Source: Larimichthys crocea
Lineage: Eukaryota; Chordata; Actinopteri; Sciaenidae
Length of the DNA: 64,000 nt
Direction: 5' to 3'
Assembly (NCBI RefSeq): GCF_000972845.2
Contig: NC_040021.1
Location: forward strand, 9,591,291 to 9,655,290
Of this stretch, positions 10,404 through 22,808 are shown piece after piece. Below the pieces are notes generated by a model that was not told the DNA's origin, did no database searches, and was given only the letters and a program-made list of their open reading frames with translations. The position numbers were made by a program, and so were the translations under genes. Each line of letters opens with the position of its first letter. Within the stretch, counting starts at the first letter, position 1.

Positions 10404-10792
10404 TTTTTTAATTTATTTCTAGACTTCAGTGTAATCACGACCTCATGTGGGAGGCAGTGAGAGAAGGAAAACGAGATAAAGAGAAAGGAATGAGAGAGAG
10501 GGGAAATCTCAAAATAGGCCCGTGATTATAAAAAGCTAAAAAGCGAAGCCAAATATCAATCGAAGGACAGGGTAACCATTCATAGACACAGTGTTTGTTC
10601 TTCTTCTTTTTCATTTTCTCTTGTCTTCGTAATTTCAGGCTTTGCATTTCTGTTTCGTAACACTTTACACGTCCATCTGGGACCTTTTTGTTTACCAAAA
10701 ATCATGTGTGCGCCATCCTTTGACACAACAACACCCTTGCTGTAAAATGAACTAACGCGTTCTCTTTTCTCACCTTCCTGCATAACTCTCAG

Positions 10793-10890
10793 ACTGTCCG
10801 TCATGGCTTTCCCTATCAGCCGTCGTCCATGGCTTTCGACCCGGTGCAGAAGATACTGGCCATCGGGACCCAGAGTGGGGCTCTCAGATT
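10793..10890 (+). CDS. stxbp5: stxbp5 coding exon 2 (residues 47-79)
   Basis: The acceptor is a pyrimidine-rich tract ending in ctctcag. The exon gives TVRHGFPYQPSSMAFDPVQK, then ILAIGTQSGALR plus two bases (TT) of a split Leu codon. This is the first blade of the N-terminal WD40 propeller and is nearly invariant among vertebrate tomosyns. The length of 98 nt leaves phase 2, which the single G at the start of exon 3 completes. The donor reads AGATT|gtatcc, with T at -1 and C at +5, a poor match to the usual donor consensus, and it precedes a 31-kb intron. No better in-frame GT was seen that also fits exon 3. Confidence 0.92.
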
Positions 10891-12719
10891 GTATCCTTTC
10901 AGTTTCCATTGAGCTGTTATAGGTTGCTGTGGCCTGTCGCAGCTCCTTTGGGTCCCTGCATCCCTGTGAGGCAGCAGCAGGTAAGTGAACAGATGTCAGA
11001 GCTGCCAAGTCAGATGCTGATGTAGACTGGAGGGGTTTTTAGGATATTGTAGAGTATGTTGAAGAGGCTTTGGTAGCAGTCATGGGTTGTCAGTCTCCAG
11101 ATGTTGTCACGTGGTAAGATAATGCGTAAACCAAAGTTTAACTTAGCATTGCTGCATTTTATGTCCTTTTACGGACATTGCCTCACTGTTGCACTCTTAC
11201 TCGTACAAGAAATGTCACATTTAGCCACGTATTGAAGTATGTGCTGCAATTCGGTGGGAGAATTAAGTGGTGGAGGTAGCTTGTGTCGGCTTCCTTGCAA
11301 TATGAAGACATTTACACAAACAGGGACAACAGCTTGTGATGAAATGGCACCGTGGGGAGTCGTATAGCTTCAGAGAACGCCCGCAAGCTTGCCTGTGTCA
11401 GGCTGCTTTTACAGGTCCTCCATGTGTTCTCCTGCCTGTCCGACAACCTTTGCCAGCTCATTACGGTGTGATGAAGAGCTGTCCGCCTGGCTGTCCCTCG
11501 TTCCCCCGCTTGCTGGCAGCTATGGCTGTGAGTCAGTCTCATTCACCTGTGCTGGAAAGGTGAGACATTCTCAGGCAGAGGAACGTGAGCATAGAGTCTG
11601 CAGAGCCATGTTTACAAGAGCAATAAAAAGCCAACAATGTCCAGCGCTGCTACCTTTAGTATGTTTTCTGCTTCTTAAAAGCAGAGTGAGGGTGTCAGAA
11701 GGGATAATGATGTAGTACTTTTCGTGCAAATGTTCAGCAGACACCACAGATGTCTTCATCCAAAGCAAAGCAGATTCTGTGAATGGTACATGCGTATTAG
11801 AAGACAGGAGATCAAATCCCTCATCTTGTAGAGGTACCATGTCAGGGATGATGCAAGAACTGGTGAATAAGCTTAATGGGGCTTACGTCTTACTGGCTGG
11901 TACATTGCTCCTGTGAGCTCCAGAGTGGGTAAACTCTGTATGTATGAGAAAAAGCTGTCCTTGTGGCGTGAAAGCAGCCTGTAACCAATCAGCTTAGAGA
12001 TCAAAAATCATTCTCCCTCAGACTACGCTGGGTTTGGGGGGGAGATGATCTTGTCAGACGGTCCCTTCTGGCTGAAATTGGTCACTTTGAAATTGAAAGA
12101 ACAGAGCAGTGTCTCTTGTGTTTGTGTGATGTGCATCAGATAGTCTTATCTGAGTCAGGGGAAGGGTCGGTTTTGGTTCTCTTCCTGTTGCTGTTTAGTC
12201 AGCCCTGCCTTTTTATCTGATAATGACAAGGCACAAATGAGGGGGGCCATAATGGAGATTTCATGATGCATATTTTTTTTTTTGCATTGCCGTGCTGCAA
12301 CCTTCTAGCAGGTGACATGTTTTTGAAACCCTGGGACTTCTGCGCTGATACACATCTATGCCCTGGAAGTTATTATTTTTGCAGTTAGTGGCAGCTCGCA
12401 GCTATCGGTGTCTATGCATGTTTGTGTGTTTGTTTGCCTGGCTGGCCTGCTAGGACACTTGGCTGCACCTCTCTCCCATGGAGGATTACAGGAAGTGGCA
12501 GATCAAGGGCCTCAAGTCTGGCAGCGTGGCAGAGGACTGAGAATTACAGCAGGAACACAGGAGGTGTGTGTGTGTGGATGTGTACATATGTGCGCACATG
12601 TCTGTGCGCATACGTGAATCCTCAGAGGAGACGGCTCATCCCTCCGCCCATAAAGCCAATGACTAATGTGATCCCCCCCCTCTAAAAAACTGTCCCATGT
12701 TTGATGCTCGCCACTGACT

Positions 12720-12720
<1 letters not shown>

Positions 12721-12748
<28 letters not shown>
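12721..12748. repeat. (TGC)9 trinucleotide repeat in intron 2
   Basis: 28 bases of pure TGC (CTG/CAG type). Confidence 0.95.
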
Positions 12749-12750
<2 letters not shown>

Positions 12751-14336
12751 CACTGTCCAGCTGGGAAGATGACAATGTCCCTTTGGTGTTATCTGGAGGA
12801 GGGGAAAGAGAGTGAAAAGAGAAAGAGGTTGGCGGGAGAGCCGGCAGAGAGGACAGGCTGATAGATGATAGGGAGCAGTGAGAGAGAATAGATAGGAAAG
12901 AGTGGGGGAGACAGGCTATCCCGTGCTTCTAGATCTAATGGCCAAGAATAGAATCCTTATTGATCTGTGTGTGGTAATGCACTGAGACAGATATGCCCAA
13001 GTGCACACACACACACACACACTGCTGTCAATTGTTTTCTACAAAATATCTCAGCAGCGAAAAGAAGTCATGAGCATTTGGAAAACAAGTTTCACTGTTA
13101 AAGCAGTCCATTAGGTCTCAATTGAGTTACCAGCGTAACTTCAAAAATAAGCAAGAAATCTGTGTTCTAAATGAAAAAAAGCTTCCATGATGTTGAGTGT
13201 TGAGTATTTGAAGGAAACTTTCTTACTTCCTTGTTGTGTGTGTCCGGCTCAAAATGGTGGAGCTGTTAAACGAGGTCAGCGGCAGGTTGTTGACAGAGCG
13301 TCGGTTTGATAAAATCAACAAGAGACAAAAAAGGTGGGGCTAATTCAACATAATGAGCTCGCATCCGTGTATCAACCACATAATGCAACGATGTTATGAA
13401 CCTTCATCAGAGCTGAACAGGATGTTAATTGAGATCCATCTCGATGAAAAGATTACATTAACCAAAGCGTACACTCTAATCTGAGGGGAAACACGTCCTA
13501 CAATGTAACCATAAAAATAAAAAAAGTATGTGCTGGACTTTTAAAATAACTGATTTAAATATTTTATGGTGTGCCTAATAATTTTAAAGATTACTATATT
13601 ACTGCATGTTGGTGACAGGAAATGAAGTCTCATACAGCAGGAAATACTGTCAACCTGTAGGGCGGGACATGCAACCTCAATAGTTGTTGTTGTGGAAATT
13701 TTAGACTGTGTTATTCAGGCAAAGTTCTTCTTCTCTGCTGCTCGTGTTAAAATAACAGGAAATAAGAATGTGTCGGGCGGTCTGGCGTAATTGTAAATAA
13801 AACATATTATTTCTCACACTGCAGTGAAGCAGTGGTATTGAAAGACCCAGAAATTGTACTTTTAATAACCAGCTCTTCAGAGTTTGGAGAGAATCCATCT
13901 AGGATGTAAACAAGAGTTGTTCTCTAATAGAAAAAAAAGTCACCACACTTGATAATTGAAATTGTGTGTTAAAGGCAGGCATAATATGGGTGGAAACCAT
14001 TTTTTCAGCAGTGTGTAATGGGAGATTCTGTCACTCCCTGATTGAAAACAGTGCTCGGGCCTTATTGGATGATTTTTTGACAACATACTGTTATCAAACT
14101 AGACTCATGTGTATGTGTATGTGTTTTTGTGTGTGCATCTATTTGCTGGGTGGTCTGCAGCTCAGCGTGCAACAATGTTGCGGCTCACCTCTGTGGAGAG
14201 ACGGCTCTTTACTGGTGGTGGCCAGGAGATATGGCAGCACTATAACTCAGAGACTCCCTGTGAGCCAGCAATAGATCAAATTGTCACTCCATGCTCTGCC
14301 AGATTATCTCATCGGCAGGCGCAGGACATCATAGGA

Positions 14337-14338
<2 letters not shown>

Positions 14339-14373
<35 letters not shown>
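14339..14373. repeat. (CA)17 microsatellite
   Basis: 35 uninterrupted bases of CA. Confidence 0.96.
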
Positions 14374-14375
<2 letters not shown>

Positions 14376-15131
14376 ACCGAGTTATTATTTCATGATGACA
14401 TTGGGAGATGGCAGAGCTAACACACACAATTGTGTTTTCACACATATGCACACACACACAAGACTTATACAAATGTTAGCTGATGTGTAACATGTAAATT
14501 CTGTATGTTTACTCACTTAAACAGAAGGACATGCAGACAGATAATTGTGTACACGTTTACAGAGATAACTTTGTACACACATACACGCTGCTTTGCAGTA
14601 ACTGCCGTGACTGGCAGTGGTCCTGTGCAGCTTTTGGTCGTAGTACAGATTGACTATGACATATCTTCATCGTCAATCTTCCTTCTGACTCACTCAGTAG
14701 CCTTCGAGCTTTGTCTGCAGTCACAGGAGAACCTTAGCGAGCCATGGGTTAGTCCTCTGACCGGACTACTGAACGGGAATCATTTTAAGTGTTAAAATAG
14801 AAATCCTAGCTCAGCGGTAGATGTTGGAATTTCATTGTACATAAAAATGAAAGTGTTCAATTGTAGTTTACAATCACTGGAGAGCTCCACGCTGTGTGCA
14901 TACTTCTCTTTGTGAACAGACCTTGATGGGATTTTCAATGTATTTCGATGTATGTGAGAAAATCCCAAAGGATTCTAATGTGATATGAGCTCTTGTTTAA
15001 CAGAGCAGCTCACAGCCTCAAACAGCACACTGACTGTATATAATTTATATGTCTGTGATGTAATGGTAATGGCTTTAGATAGTAAAGAGTGATTACAGCA
15101 GTGATGCTCCGGCTTCTTTATTCTGCATGTC

Positions 15132-15165
<34 letters not shown>

Positions 15166-15468
15166 TAGTAAATGTGAAAAACTGCTTGCGTCAAGCTCTC
15201 TTTCCAGTTTAGTGCCTAAAGAGTGCAGGAGCTTCTTTTCAGGTCACAGATCATTTGTTTATTCATTTATTCTTCTATCTGTTTTGTTGCGTCTTTATTC
15301 TCTTCCCCCCTCTCTTGGTTTCACCTCGCTGCGGTTGCTCTCTGTAGTGCAGACCAGGCCTGGGGTCGTGTGTTTGTGTGTCTCTGCTCAGTTATGCAAT
15401 GTGCCAGAGCTTGGCGCAGCAAAGACGAGGCTGAATGAGACAGCAACAGTCTCATCAAAGGAGTTAAG

Positions 15469-15489
15469 CCGCCGCCGCCGCCGCCGCCG
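15469..15489. repeat. (CCG)7 trinucleotide repeat
   Basis: 21 bases of CCG followed by a short CTG run, a small CpG-dense spot in a CpG-poor intron. Confidence 0.95.
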
Positions 15490-18400
15490 TCACTGCTGCT
15501 GCTGTGTTGCATGCAGTATATTCCACACATGTGATCAATACATGCATTTGTCTTCATTTACCATGTATAACTATGTTTCACTTGTGGTGACATCTATGAA
15601 AATGTATTGTCTGTGGTTAGTGGGTTAGCATATGGGGGATGAATGACTGGGATAGAGGAGAGGTATCACATAAAATCAAGAGGGATTAGTGTCTCATCCC
15701 TGTTGACCTCATTTTACTTTGTGGGACATGGATCGGGAGAAGAGAAAGACAGCTTCAAATGTAGTCATTGTATTGTATTGAGTGTGATGAGAGAGTTTAG
15801 TGCTCTATGTGTGAATAAAGAGCTGCCGTCATGGTTAGAAAAGTCAGATTGTGTCTGCCAGATGGTGTTTTAAAAAAAAAATGTTTGAAAGTAGAGTCCG
15901 TGATGAGGTCATCAGAGATGTGGCTTTCATGCTAGTTCAGCGCACATCAACTTTACACCATTACTGGAACAAAGGATGTGTGCGTGCGTGTCCGTGAATG
16001 TTTGTGTACCTTTTCGCCGTAGTGAAGTACTCTTAATCAAAGACCCCTTGTGTACTGGGTTTCATCTTTCATGCTCTCCAAAACCACTCAGCTTCCTCTG
16101 TTCTATCGCTTCTTAGAAATGGAAAACGAATTTTGCTGCATCAGTACCACAACAAATGTAGCTGCAGCTTCTCTCTGTCCAATATCCTGACAATGTGTCC
16201 CTGCTGAAGTCCTTTAGCCCTGACAAGCCCCAAATGGGATCTGGGTTTAGGATGATTAAAGTTGTGTTGCTCTCTTCAATAATTTAGTGTACATTTAACT
16301 CAAGCTTTTACTCCCTGTCCCTTAATACCTGCCAGCTCCTGTTTTTTTCCAGAAACGATGGTCCTGCGTGCGTGTCTACATGTTTCAGCGAGACATATGA
16401 CTTTGAAGGTTATCTTTCAACCCTAACCAACCACTAATGGAAAAGCAATGCACAATGTGATATTTTTATTCACTAGGAAGAAATGTTATTAAGAAATCTT
16501 GATGACCTGGAGAAAGGTTAACAGCGAAAGCTGCTGTTGAGGATGAATACTAAAGTTTGTCAGGTTTTTTGGGCAGTTTTTATTTAGGATCATCAATTAA
16601 TCAAAGTTACATTTAACATTGTTTAAGTTTAACACAGGAGGAAAAAACTAATGTTCAGAAGAGACCGTCTGCATACAAAAATAATACAAAAAACTAATTG
16701 TAAATTGGTGCATGAGTGTGTGTGTGTGTGTTTGTGTGTGTGTGAGATAGGGAGCACCAATGCCAGAGAGGTCACCAACTTGTGCACTAATTATTCCCAA
16801 CAGACGACAGGCAACGGTTGAGTGGCTGATCGTAAATACACAGTGTCATGCCGGCTGGAGGAAATAAATTGGTTCAGATTTGTACACATACACTCAGAGG
16901 GCGTACCTACTGCACCGGTTGATGGTTGGCTCTATTCTCACTGCTTGTGGACGAGTGACAGTGTTTTGACCAGGCAAATTATATAGCGCCGGGATTGCTT
17001 GTCATAATGTTTTGAAGCGTTAATTAGGTAGCATTAATTGAAAGTAAACACAAAAAACAACCAAAAATTACTTTCAAACTCGACATTAAACTCGATGATG
17101 GATGCTGTGGCTCCAGTGGGCATCGTTTTAAATTTGTGTGATTACAGATGGCGTTTTTTTTTTAGTACCTTTTGAAAAGCATTATTCAACTTAGAAATCA
17201 GGAAACATTCTGAGATGAAAGTTTCCTGATTTCCTGCTCGTGACAGCTGATGGCGAGCACAAAAAACTTCAAACTTACCCGAGTTTCCATGGTCACACTG
17301 TACCGTGGGAAATGGCTCAAGAGTGATGAGTGGTTTGATCAATTCTTCTTTCCTATAAAAAGCTTTTTAGATGATTACAATCTTATTTTCATAGTTTTGG
17401 CCATCGTTCCTTATTTATTCATTTGTTAACTGATGCAGTTTGACAACACATCGACATTGCTAAAAACAGGGCGAGGAACAGGAAGTTATGCCAACTTTTC
17501 GGAAGAGAGAAGACGAAGGTGAGACAGTAAGACACTTCAGCCTTTAGAATATACAGACAGACTTTCTGGTTTAACGTTGACCTACTTAACTACTACCAAG
17601 CTGGATAACTTCCTTCATTCAGCCTGACATTTGTTTATTTTTATAAGTTATTCACTGACTTCATTCTCAGGCGTCAGGAAAGTCAGGCTGTCATAGGGAT
17701 CGGTCGGATCAGTTCAGAGAAAGCAAATTACAAATTACTGTAAGTTGATTCTGTAGACTGAGTTGCTGCAACTTGTGCAACTCAATCTCACTCATTCTTG
17801 TACCCATTTTTCTAGTGGACATTGACAGTTTTAATCCTGCCTACAAAGCTCTGATTGGTCGAACTTTTCTCCATCCGGTGGAAACAACCTTTAATGGACG
17901 CAACAACGTGAAACCTATGAGTTACTGAATGTATAGGAGAGGTTGGTGAGGGTGCAAGCTACAGGGAAGCCAGATGGAGCCTGACTTCTCTGAAGCGTGG
18001 TAGCACAGCATCTTAAATTTCACTCCCCTTAATTTAGGGTTGGGTAGATTAGGTTTGATACGTGACCCTCACGTTTGATGTCTTAATTGTAAGAAAAGAG
18101 TGTGCTCATGTGATGGGTAACTTAACTGTTGTTGATGAGGACTTGATCAAGGATTTAATGCTCACACTTGTGTGTGTGTGTGTGTTTAGAGGCTGTTTTG
18201 TTGCCTTAATCCAAAATGTTAGCAATATTGTCATTGAGTACAAAATTACCATAACAAATACAGTAGAAAGTGACCAGAGGCTAAGCTGCTGCTACTGAAG
18301 TGCTGAGGATGTTGCTGATTTTATAACAATTTGAGATTTCAGCTCCATCTCCTCATTTTGTGTGTAGTACAGTATTCTTGGAAACAGATTTGCTTGCACC

Positions 18401-20682
18401 CCCCCCCAGGCCTTGGAAACGGTGACACACAGAGCTGCCAGTCTGTTGTGATTTATGACAGGCTTTACTTCACACAACTGCCTTTTCAGCATTGCCATTG
18501 CAAGGCCACTTGTGGGGATCATGTACCTTCTGTATCGATTTGCACTCATATTAGTCCTGGTCAATATGCTTCTCTACTGTAACAGTGCTGTCATGACCAA
18601 AGCGTTTGACCACTATCCAGTCCCCATACCACAAAGGTCCCTCATCATCAGAGTCATGTTTCTAAGGTAAATGAGTCTGTGCACCGCATTGGATTTCTTT
18701 GGTGTCTGACTCAGGAGTTAAGCTATGTGTATATTAGCATGTGGTAACAGGATGCCTCCTATTGATTTCAAATCGCGTCTGAGGCTTTCATTATCATGAC
18801 ACTTTGGTGAACTCCCTGCGGATTAAATGCTAGTACGTCTAAAATCACACGTTTTCTGTAAAAACTGTCAGAAATAAAACAACAAATGATCCCTGGTGCC
18901 TTTTGTCTATAAATAAGGACGTGTTGGGCCGATTGCCAAGCATAGTTGTTGTTTGTGACTTGCCCCGAGCAGATTACGGCATGTACGGATAGCTCTCGCT
19001 TGTCCGGTGATATAAATATCACTTCATCATACATGCTGTAAATCTAGCGTCTCAGTGAAATGTCACCGTCATGTATCAAATTAAACATGACAGCACAGAG
19101 AACTAGTCGTATGAGATCAATTTAAATGCATTTTTGAGGTTAAATGAGAATATGATGTCTTTCAATTACCTTCAGTGTGCACAGATGCATGTTCATCTGC
19201 AGGTCTTGAAGCTTTCTGTGAGCCCCGCTGTCTTGAGAGTGAATTGAAATGCAAAGTGAGGCGTAGTTTTTTTTTTGTGTAGGAAGACGTCATAACCGAA
19301 CAACGGTTCCTGTTTATTCTCAAGGTGACCTGACTGACTCAACAGCTTCTCGTTGACTGAACACTGCTTTTGATGAGCTAAAAATAAGATGGGAATAAAA
19401 GAATGTCTTCCCAGGTGCTCCTTTGAATAGAACATGAGTGTCCATGGCTGACACTTGGTGATTTTGCTCGCCATTGTTTTTAAAGTGTGGAAGTGTGGCA
19501 GGGTTGAGTCTAAGTCTTGCTGTCAGGTTGGCACTGTCCCTGTGGTTCTTGTAAGGCGACAGGCTTACAGAACGCTGTGAAGAGATTCTGTCGTCTTGCT
19601 TTTCTCCGTGCCCTTCGTGTGACCTCTAGGTCTCCACAGGGCCCCACTGCTGACAAAACTGTACTCCCCCTCTTTTATTCTTTCTCTTACTTCATCTCTC
19701 ATTGTACTGCATGCTATGCTTTTTTTTTTTTTTACAATCTGCTTTCTATAATTCACATTCCCAAGGATATAATTGTTTAGTTGTTTTAGGATTGTAAGAT
19801 TTTTCTAATGGGATTTACTGATTTTTTTTTTTGTGTGTTGGTGCCTCCTGGTCCCATGCTGATTCACCATAGCTCATTATTTTTGTGTAGCTGCTGTAGG
19901 TAGTCTTCCACTCTGTCTCAGGGGGTTCTGCTCCCTTCCCATTTTAATGCATCATATGTTTTCTTATTATTTGTTTTAGTAACCTTCTCCTGTCCCAAGT
20001 GCCTTACTCAAACATAGAGAGGCTTAAGTTACAAGAGGTTACGTGTATTTTAATGTTCACCACATGCACTCCATGCTCTGCCACAACCACTGAGATAAAT
20101 TACATAGAATTAATGAGCAAATATGTTTATATGTTATCTTTTATGTAACACATAGATAGTAATATGATCTTTATGTTCATTTGTTAATAATACACATTTG
20201 TGCAGTGAGGTGTGTCAGTACCTAATAAGCATCTATGCTATACATGTAGGGGTACATTATGATGTGATATCTGAAATACTGTGTACTAAAGATGGCAGAG
20301 AGAAAAAAAACATGATGGTTTACATAAAAAAATTGAGCAATGGCTGTGTGTCCACGTACGTACTAGTTTAAACTAGTTAACAGGTGAAACCTGGACTATT
20401 GGACATTGGCTGGTCTCTATAGTTTTAGTCCATCACTGTGTTAGTCTGTTTGAATACTACCTCTTTTACATAGTCTTATTTTCTGACAGTAAGGCAGGTC
20501 ATTAGAGAACCATAAACTACTTCCGGTTTTAATTTTGAAACAACATTTCCTTGGAGTCAACCCTCCACAATGTAACAATATAAATGCAAAAATCCTAGTT
20601 CTCTGTGATTACAGTTAAGGTCATGCTAGAAACATATAACAATTCATCTCAATATGCAAATTTAAACAGTAGCTCATAATTA

Positions 20683-20940
20683 GGGCTTCACCTGAAGTCT
20701 GAATTTTCGTAATTGAATAATCTATTGATCGTTTTCTTTATCAATTAAATGTCAGAAAGTAATGAAAAAATATCCCGAACAAATCTTTGGAGCCCAGTCC
20801 AGAGCACACAAAACCATTTTTAATTTCATTTAAATATAGAATTATATAAAACAGAGAAAAGCAACCAATCAAAATATTTGAAAACTTGGAACCTGCAAAT
20901 GATTTGTTGAGTTTCAAAATCAAAATAGTTTTTAAGATTA
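20683..20940 (-). repeat. Interspersed repeat copy (orientation A) in intron 2
   Basis: Blocks in order are gggcttcacctgaagtctga, attgaataatctattgatcg, ttaaatgtcagaaagtaatg, ggagcccag, ataaaacagagaaaagcaac, cttggaacctgcaaatgatt and aaaatcaaaatagttt. I recall these from a very common fish repeat that starts gggctgcaact and is rich in attaatcgatt. The same element in the opposite orientation lies at 56281-56480. No ORF is preserved. Confidence 0.5.
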
Positions 20941-21403
20941 GTATAGGCCAGCGTAAAGGAAATAAAATTAGCCTGTCATTTGGTTTGAAGGCGTACAGGC
21001 GACAAACCATGAGCACCTAATGGCCATGGGCTGTGTAAATGGTTGGTTATGACCTTACTAAAATCTAGACGCTCTGTCTCTGTCTGCAAGATCCTGTGCA
21101 CAGGTGCACACACACACACACACACACGCACACTCTCACACTCAAGCACACACAGAGGAGGAAAGACAGAGAGGTTCCCAAGGTACCAGACCTTGAGGAA
21201 TTGCCTGTCACCGTGTTTGTGTGTGCTGTGATGTGGGTGTATGTGTGTGCCAAGGCTCTTGCAGACAGAGACAGAGCTGTATGTGATTCCAGCTGCATAC
21301 ATACAGTAGGTGTGTGTCCTTGCCAGTGGTTCGATATTTATGTGTAGTTAGCCTCAGAAAGAATTATGCAGCAAAATGTGCAGGTGAGCCGTTTGTTATA
21401 GCA

Positions 21404-21480
<77 letters not shown>
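21404..21480. repeat. (AC)38 microsatellite, longest in the window
   Basis: About 77 bases of AC with one GC interruption near 21449. Alternating purine-pyrimidine sequence favours Z-DNA. Confidence 0.96.
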
Positions 21481-21482
<2 letters not shown>

Positions 21483-22684
21483 TTCCTATAATTTTATTCC
21501 TTCAAAGTGTTGGTCCCAGATGTAGTACTGCACAATTTAAGTCTGACTGTTCTATTTCATGCTTTTTTACCTTCTTTGCTAAAGGCTAATTTCTACATAC
21601 TCAACTAAACCAACTCCAGCTGGAGAGTATTAGTGTCTCTGTCAGTTGTAGCTAACAAGCATAGACTGCAATCGTGCACATGTGGGTAATGTTGCTTATA
21701 GCGATATTATGGAATACGTACTATAACTAGATATTTCACTTGCTATTGTTTTAACAGTACTAAATCCCCTCAAGCTGAGACAAAGACTTCATAAGACTCA
21801 TAAATGTAAGCTCGTGTTTACATTTGTGCACCAGCCCAACAAAGTGCTTATGATGTTTACCTTAAGATAAAATTTGGCACAGCCATTTGTTCCACTCGTG
21901 GCTATGTTCTCTCAAAAGAAATATTTCTCACAAAGGTGGAAAGACTGCTGAAGCAGCATTTTAGGAGTGATTAAACATTGCCCTCCAGCCAACCAATGAG
22001 CGGTTGGTGGGTAGTGGCTCTGTGCTAGGATACCTCAGTTGGACCACCAGATGGCTTGCTAAAACTGTGAAGAGTCAAAGAAAGGCAGCGAAAACCCTCC
22101 AAACAGGGAACAGGAGTTGGTCGAGACCAAAACCAGAATTCCTAGATGAATCGGTTGTAGAGTCATGGATCGGGTATCGGGAGACTTGGAATCGGTTGCC
22201 GGCTTCACACCCTTTTGGGAAAATCCACCAGGCCCGTTCGCAGCACATTGCGTGAGCGTGGCATATTTGGTCCTGGACTTTGTTTACTTGCTCAGATTTG
22301 GCCATTTTCCCGGTGTTTGTTCTTCTAAACATGCTTCTATGTGTGTAAATATGCTATATAGTTAATTAGTTTCGCTTTTGTCTATTTTTACGACCGGCAG
22401 GTTGCACGTGGTATTTTATTTTGAAAATCCAGGCTTCTCTCCAACAAATGATGTTGATTCAGCCAGACCTTTTTTGGTCCTTGTCTAAAAATACATTGAC
22501 ATGTGACTTTGTTGTTGTTCTTTTTATTTATTTATTTATTTTTGCCAGTGCCATAAACAGTGCATGGGGGTGTGTGGTCTTTTACATATTTGAAAAGAAA
22601 ATATTGTACTGTACTACTGTAAGATAGTCACTTTCATAGAATTGGCTTCTTTATTTTATAAAATATCTACATTAAATATTAACC

Positions 22685-22808
22685 GTAGAATCAAATCGTA
22701 TTGTTCTTACACTGAATCGATTCGTATCAAATCGGTCTGTAATAAAAATATATCGTTTTTGAATCGTATCGTAACCTGTGTATCTTGATGCGTATCGAAT
22801 CGTTTATC
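22685..22808. repeat. Cluster of ATCG-type motifs, probable transposon relic
   Basis: Motifs such as aatcgtat, gaatcgattcgtatc, aaatcggt, gaatcgtatcgtaac and gcgtatcgaatcgttt recur in about 120 bp, while CpG and ATCG are rare around it. This resembles the AATCGAATCG-rich segment of fish DNA transposons, but the family is not identified. Confidence 0.35.

Larger units (their letters stand above)
8456..10792 (+). other. stxbp5: stxbp5 intron 1 (2337 bp)
   Basis: GT-AG intron. It contains an ATT/TTA repeat just inside the donor (8469-8513), a compound GT/CT/CA microsatellite (9070-9251) and the 26-bp hairpin (10343-10403). No nested gene was seen. Confidence 0.85.
10891..20682 (+). other. stxbp5: stxbp5 intron 2, first part
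   Basis: No coding exon recognised. It holds a CTG run (12721-12748), CA runs (13005-13022, 14339-14373), a GA run (15136-15161), a CCG run (15469-15489), GT runs (16716-16744, 18171-18185) and a short palindrome around tgagttgctgcaacttg near 17760. The rest looks like ordinary unique or anciently repetitive intron. Confidence 0.75.

Noticed and set aside
10580..11008. 142-codon open frame on the - strand
   Set aside because: Antisense shadow of stxbp5 exon 2.
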